DNA of 46,653 nucleotides from Candidatus Aminicenantota bacterium (lineage in GTDB: Bacteria; Acidobacteriota; Aminicenantia; Aminicenantales; Aminicenantaceae): NCBI GenBank assembly GCA_011772475.1, contig WVZK01000015.1, positions 16,875 to 63,527 of the forward strand, given 5' to 3'. Both the position numbers and the translations under genes were made by a program. Positions 43,264-46,653 of this stretch are shown here, piece by piece (position 1 is the stretch's first letter; each line of letters begins with the position of its first letter). A model generated the notes under the pieces. It did no database searches. It was not told where the DNA came from and worked only from the letters and a program-made list of their open reading frames with translations.

Positions 43264-43842
43264 CTATATTTTGATTCCCACAATAACTACCAGTGACTTT
43301 GTTTTTATTGATACACCTGGAGCTGGGTCTTTTAGTATATTGGCAACCCCAAGATGGTACCTTCCTTCAAAATATAGAGAGGCACCTGGCATCGACATCT
43401 CGTAACCTGCACCAAAGATAAGTCCGTAATCGAAGCTCTTAGTAGTATCTTTTACATCTACATCGTCTAATTTATGAGTAAGAATATACGAAAATTCACC
43501 GCCACCCATAACATAAGGAGATGGACCTGGAAGAATCTTGACTTTGACCAGAGCCGGAACGCTAATCACATCTAAAACATAATCAGCTTCAGCGCCGGCT
43601 TCATCACGTTTACTTCCTTTTCGGAAGTATAATCCTTCAATTTCAAGAGATATGTGTGGAACCGAAAAAAGCTCAATTCCACCGCCAATAAGAAATGCAG
43701 TTTTATTTTTCCACTCAATTCCAGCTACATCAGGCTCTACGGCATACTTTGAGAGATGCCCTCCAACCATTACCTTGAATCCATACGCGTGGGTTGCAGA
43801 AACAAGGATTACAGCTAAAAAGACTAGTAAAAATTTTCTCAT
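43264..43842 (-). CDS. Outer membrane beta-barrel protein (small)
   Basis: About 192 residues from ATG 43842, which has GGAGG five bases upstream; the frame extends four codons further. Signal peptide FLLVFLAVILVSATHAYG. The mature part alternates hydrophobic and polar residues in beta-strands (FLIGGGIELF, ISLEIEGLYF, PYVMGGGEFSYIL, LIFGAGYEM, ASLYFEGRYHLG) typical of a porin-like OmpW/opacity-type barrel. It ends SLVVIVGIKI, without a terminal Phe. No ligand can be named. Confidence 0.8.
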   Translation of the reverse strand: MRKFLLVFLAVILVSATHAYGFKVMVGGHLSKYAVEPDVAGIEWKNKTAFLIGGGIELFSVPHISLEIEGLYFRKGSKRDEAGAEADYVLDVISVPALVKVKILPGPSPYVMGGGEFSYILTHKLDDVDVKDTTKSFDYGLIFGAGYEMSMPGASLYFEGRYHLGVANILKDPAPGVSIKTKSLVVIVGIKI

Positions 43843-43904
43843 CTTTACCTCCAACTTGTTACTATTTGAGAATATTCCTCCTTATTCCCTGATCTGCTCG
43901 ACCA

Positions 43905-45071
43905 TTATATAGTAAACATAACTCCTACTGTTACGGAATTATACTTTCCGATATTATAATCAGCGTTAAAGTTAAATATGAGCAAGCGGACGCTGAGGCC
44001 GAGAGTTAGACGGCTCTTGTTTTCTCCTTCTAGTTTAAAAGCTATGGGTATGACCTGCTCATCTATCGTTCCCTCATCCAAAATAAAATCATATGTAATA
44101 TCTATGTTAGATTTCTCTAACATGAATCCAGCATAGGGAGTAATATTTAAGGGCCCGAGGCCTAATCTTTTGCTTGCATTTAATCCGAATGCGGTCGTTG
44201 TAGCCTCAAAAAGTGTTCCAACCTTAAGGGTTTGGGTAAAAAATCCTACTGCAACATCCACCGGAAGAGGAGTTGGAAGCAGCACCCCTGGATTATGCTG
44301 GATGCCAAAACCAAAATATTCAAACTTTCCGATGTCCTCATCGATAGTAATACTCGGTAAATAGCGGAATGTGGCCCTTGTTCCAAAAACCGTGCCTACA
44401 CTTAATTGAGATGCTATAAGGGGAAGAAAAGAAAGGTCAGAAATGGCTTTAAAGCCACCAATCTCAAGGGTTGTCACATCCGAAGGGACAGATATTGTTA
44501 TTGTTGCTGGTTCTCCAGGGGCACCATATAAAGGATTATCAATTACGATATCCTCTCCTGCGAACTCTATTTCGATATAATCCTCTGGGTCACCGATTAC
44601 TGTTGCACCAGATATTCCCACAGTAATTTCTCTGCCCGTGATTGCATCAATCAAATCTGCTTCTATTTGGGCTCGGAATGGTTCCAATGTTGGGTCCAAA
44701 CTTATGTCTGTTATTATATCTGCTGCCTGGCTCGCACTGAACTGAAAGCCTCCCCTTGTGTCAAAACTCAGGTATTCCGGATCATCTGGATAAAAAGTTC
44801 CCATCCCTACAACACCGACTTCTATATTCAAACCAAAGATCTTTGAACTGGGCACCTTGTGAAACCAACCTCCGTTCAAATTCATTCCAAACGCTGTGAC
44901 AATTGGAGCAACGTACTTTGTTGCAGCATCCTCCGAAAGGCCTTGTAAAAATTCTTCTAGATCCTCGCCGTCGTTGTTTTGTGCTGATGCGGTTGGAGTA
45001 AATGCGAAAAAAAACGCAACCAAGGTAAATGTGGCTATTAATCCGGGAAGAGAAGTTAAATTTCGTTTCAT
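43905..45071 (-). CDS. DUF6588 family outer membrane protein
   Basis: 388 residues. Signal peptide LVAFFFAFTPTASAQ. An acidic stretch (DGEDLEEFLQGLSED) leads into YVAPIVTAFGMNLNGGWFHK, the DUF6588 hallmark, and KIFGLNIEVGVVGMGTF. Later beta-strands (TRATFRYLPSI, FEYFGFGIQHNPGVLLP, GLGPLNITPYAGFMLEKS, RLTLGLSVRLLIFNFNADY) form a barrel ending in VTVGVMFTI. The function of the family is unknown. GGAGG precedes ATG 45071 and a strong promoter lies upstream. Confidence 0.85.
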   Translation of the reverse strand: MKRNLTSLPGLIATFTLVAFFFAFTPTASAQNNDGEDLEEFLQGLSEDAATKYVAPIVTAFGMNLNGGWFHKVPSSKIFGLNIEVGVVGMGTFYPDDPEYLSFDTRGGFQFSASQAADIITDISLDPTLEPFRAQIEADLIDAITGREITVGISGATVIGDPEDYIEIEFAGEDIVIDNPLYGAPGEPATITISVPSDVTTLEIGGFKAISDLSFLPLIASQLSVGTVFGTRATFRYLPSITIDEDIGKFEYFGFGIQHNPGVLLPTPLPVDVAVGFFTQTLKVGTLFEATTTAFGLNASKRLGLGPLNITPYAGFMLEKSNIDITYDFILDEGTIDEQVIPIAFKLEGENKSRLTLGLSVRLLIFNFNADYNIGKYNSVTVGVMFTI

Positions 45072-45115
45072 TTTAATTCCTCCATTTTGTTTTTTTATTT
45101 CTTCTTAAGTCCTAA

Positions 45116-45143
45116 AATATATAGATATAATATTCCTTGTCAA
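45116..45143 (-). promoter_or_regulatory. Promoter of the DUF6588 gene
   Basis: Minus-strand TTGACA (45138-45143), 16-base spacer and TATATT (45116-45121), with a leader of about 40 bases. Confidence 0.6.
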
Positions 45144-45289
45144 ACAATTTTTATTATAGGGCCTTGCGCTTTTAGAATAAGAAGGCATTTTTCAATCTTC
45201 ACTAGTCCATTAATAAAAAGTAATGTCTATATGTATTTTTTTCAGTAAGTAGAAAGAATAAACAATATTAGTTAAAAAAGTAAATAACC

Positions 45290-45324
45290 TTGCGAGGTGG
45301 TTTGCGAGGTGAATTTTTATCACC
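45290..45324. repeat. Tandem TTGCGAGGTG pair with small hairpin
   Basis: TTGCGAGGTG occurs at 45290-45299 and again at 45302-45311 (period 12), then GGTGA/TCACC (45308-45324) forms a small stem. Located after the GGDEF gene, in the 284-bp gap upstream of the DUF6588 gene. Confidence 0.35.
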
Positions 45325-45355
45325 CTTTAAAGCAAATAAAAAATAAAGACAAACC

Positions 45356-46285
45356 TTAAATTTCTGCTTCTGATGAGCAAGTAGTGCAGTTTCTGCCGCT
45401 TTTCTTGGAGCGATAAAGGCAGTTATCTGCAGCATCTATAAAATCTTCGTAACTTCCGAAAAGGCTATTCTCGTCTAAAGTGGCAATTCCAATACTTACA
45501 GTAATATTTATTGCATCACCTTCAAATATAAAAGGTGTTTTAGCAATTTTTTCCCTTATCCTCTCTGCGCAGACGACAGCTCCATCTTCGCCGCCCCCAG
45601 GAAGAATCACCACAAATTCCTCCCCTCCATAGCGAGCGACGATGTCTTCGTCCCTGGTCATGCTAGCAAAAACCTCTGAAATTTTCCCAAGGACAAAGTC
45701 TCCTGCTAAATGACCATAAGTATCGTTTATTTTTTTGAAGAAATCTAAGTCAATCATCATCATGGAAAGCTCAGTTTTATTACGCTTGGCAAGGCTGAAT
45801 TCCTGCTTCAAACGCTCGGTGAAATATCTTTTATTGTAGACATTGGTTACTGGATCCATGACGCCCATACGGTATAGCTCATCATGAAACACCTTTTCGC
45901 TTTCATCAGATAGTATGAATTTAAAGACGGTAGAAGAGCTTATCTGGATCTTGTCTCCATCCTTGAGAACATGCTTGATAATTCGTTTGTTGTTGACAAA
46001 AGTACCGTTTGTGCTTCCCAAATCCTTAATAGTCGCCTTTTCACCTTCTAATCGAATCTCTGAGTGTTCTCGGGAGACACCAGCATCCTTGAGTGGGATG
46101 TCTGCCTGGGGGCTGCGACCGATAACAGTTTTTCCTTGTGTCAGGGTACAAAGCTTGCCTAATAGTTGTCCTTTCAAAAAAAGGATGTAGGCGTTTTTGG
46201 ACTGCAGCTCGACTATTTCAAATATGGGTTTCGTAATTGTTTCATCTATATTTCTTAGCTTGTCTTTTTTCTTTTTAGCCACCAC
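45356..46285 (-). CDS. FHA-GGDEF diguanylate cyclase
   Basis: 309 residues, cytoplasmic. The N-terminal FHA domain (about 45-122) has VIGRSPQADIPLKDAGVSRE, HSEI and DLGSTNGTFVN, which bind phosphothreonine peptides. The GGDEF domain (about 140-300) has DPVTNVYNKRYFTERL, MIDLDFFKKINDTYGH and the active-site GGEEF at 220-224. The inhibitory I-site RxxD is present as RDED (211-214), five residues before the motif. It should make cyclic-di-GMP, controlled by a phosphoprotein partner. The start is GTG 46285 (or the next GTG). The kinase at 9347 is a possible but untested source of the phosphothreonine. Confidence 0.95.
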   Translation of the reverse strand: MVAKKKKDKLRNIDETITKPIFEIVELQSKNAYILFLKGQLLGKLCTLTQGKTVIGRSPQADIPLKDAGVSREHSEIRLEGEKATIKDLGSTNGTFVNNKRIIKHVLKDGDKIQISSSTVFKFILSDESEKVFHDELYRMGVMDPVTNVYNKRYFTERLKQEFSLAKRNKTELSMMMIDLDFFKKINDTYGHLAGDFVLGKISEVFASMTRDEDIVARYGGEEFVVILPGGGEDGAVVCAERIREKIAKTPFIFEGDAINITVSIGIATLDENSLFGSYEDFIDAADNCLYRSKKSGRNCTTCSSEAEI

Positions 46286-46595
46286 GCTTTACCTTATGAG
46301 AATTGATAGTGATCTCAGTAGATAATTAATAGGATGGAAATTTGATTTTTTTATCGACGAAATGTCCCGCTTTTTATTCTTGACGTTCTTCATATATATT
46401 TCTCATAACTCTTAGCATAGAGAAGAATGGTTGTCAATTGAGAGTGAAAATTTTTTAAACTAGGAATAATCTAGACATTAAAAAGAAAAAAATGTGATTC
46501 ATTCTCCATTTCAAATATTAAGGAAGATTTTGTTTATACTCGCTTTATTCCGAAAGTGAAGCTTAAATAAAGGAAAGACTATCTAGTGTAAATAG
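46286..46595. other. 310-bp AT-rich region between tRNA and GGDEF gene
   Basis: No coding frame of note. On the minus strand a TTGACA is found near 46425 but the -10 that follows is weak (TAAGAG). Just after the tRNA 3' end there is a weak ACTAT/ATAGT hairpin. Nothing else recognised. Confidence 0.5.
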
Positions 46596-46653
46596 TGGCT
46601 CCTCGGGTAGGACTCGAACCTACAACCTAGTGGTTAACAGCCACCCGCTCTGC
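46596..46653 (-). tRNA. tRNA-Asn (GTT), partial
   Basis: The window cuts the 5' part. Reading the minus strand, the anticodon stem/loop is GGTGG-CTGTTAA-CCACT, with anticodon GTT (46636-46638 on plus). Then come the variable loop, T-arm GTAGGTTCGAGTCCTAC and acceptor 3' strand CCGAGGA, discriminator G and an encoded CCA (46596-46598). Typical bacterial asparagine tRNA. Confidence 0.93.

Noticed and set aside
1-46653. CRISPR arrays, prophage or insertion sequences
   Set aside because: No regularly spaced repeats, integrase, transposase or phage structural gene was seen. The inverted-repeat elements are too small to code for one.

Overview
The window looks like chromosomal DNA of a Gram-negative, probably anaerobic, peptide- and amino-acid-using heterotroph. 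Support for the Gram-negative envelope: a TonB-dependent receptor, several signal-peptide proteins ending in beta-barrel-like strands, and lipoproteins. The mix (DUF6588 barrel protein, NamZ/DUF1343, saccharopine lysine genes, Fe-S redox proteins, AT-leaning bases) is what I would expect from Aminicenantota (OP8) or a relative. That placement is inference, as no rRNA or phylogenetic marker was compared. No transposase, phage gene, integrase or CRISPR array was seen. Non-ATG starts (GTG/TTG) are frequent and several are backed by strong Shine-Dalgarno sites.

Layout: 1-1281 (-) degenerate trypsin-like/TPR protein, cut by the edge. 1503-3484 (+) two membrane proteins and a DAGK-type lipid kinase. 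3514-9098 (-) lytic transglycosylase, alaS, pilT, ilvE-type aminotransferase. 9347-13867 (-) heat-shock operon hrcA-grpE-dnaJ-rsmE plus a Ser/Thr kinase. 14147-17657 (-) a two-gene saccharopine lysine-degradation module (LKR, SDH) and a Memo-family gene. 17767-19525 (+) cysS and yraN. 19538-26581 an exported M14 peptidase, an S9 peptidase and a TonB-dependent receptor. 26666-30826 folK, a small DUF6966-like gene, a cyclase-fold protein, a cupin and an N-acyl-D-amino-acid deacylase. 31004-35714 a sulfur cluster: a cysteine-desulfurase-like enzyme converging on a DsrC / DsrM-like / DsrK-like / cysteine synthase operon. 35886-46285 envelope and periplasmic proteins, a Tat-type Fe-S aldo-keto reductase, an MBL hydrolase, a SixA-like phosphatase, NamZ, two barrel proteins and an FHA-GGDEF protein. 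A partial tRNA-Asn lies at the right edge.

How it fits together: secreted or periplasmic peptidases, the receptor, D-aminoacylase and saccharopine genes suggest protein and amino-acid scavenging. The dsrC operon suggests a quinone-linked thiol/persulfide redox relay, with no dsrAB in the window, placed directly upstream of a cysteine synthase that has a seven-cysteine tail. This is the most interesting system here. Intergenic regions carry at least two families of short palindromic/inverted-repeat elements. Divergent promoters with shared repeats at 30861-30957 suggest local co-regulation.
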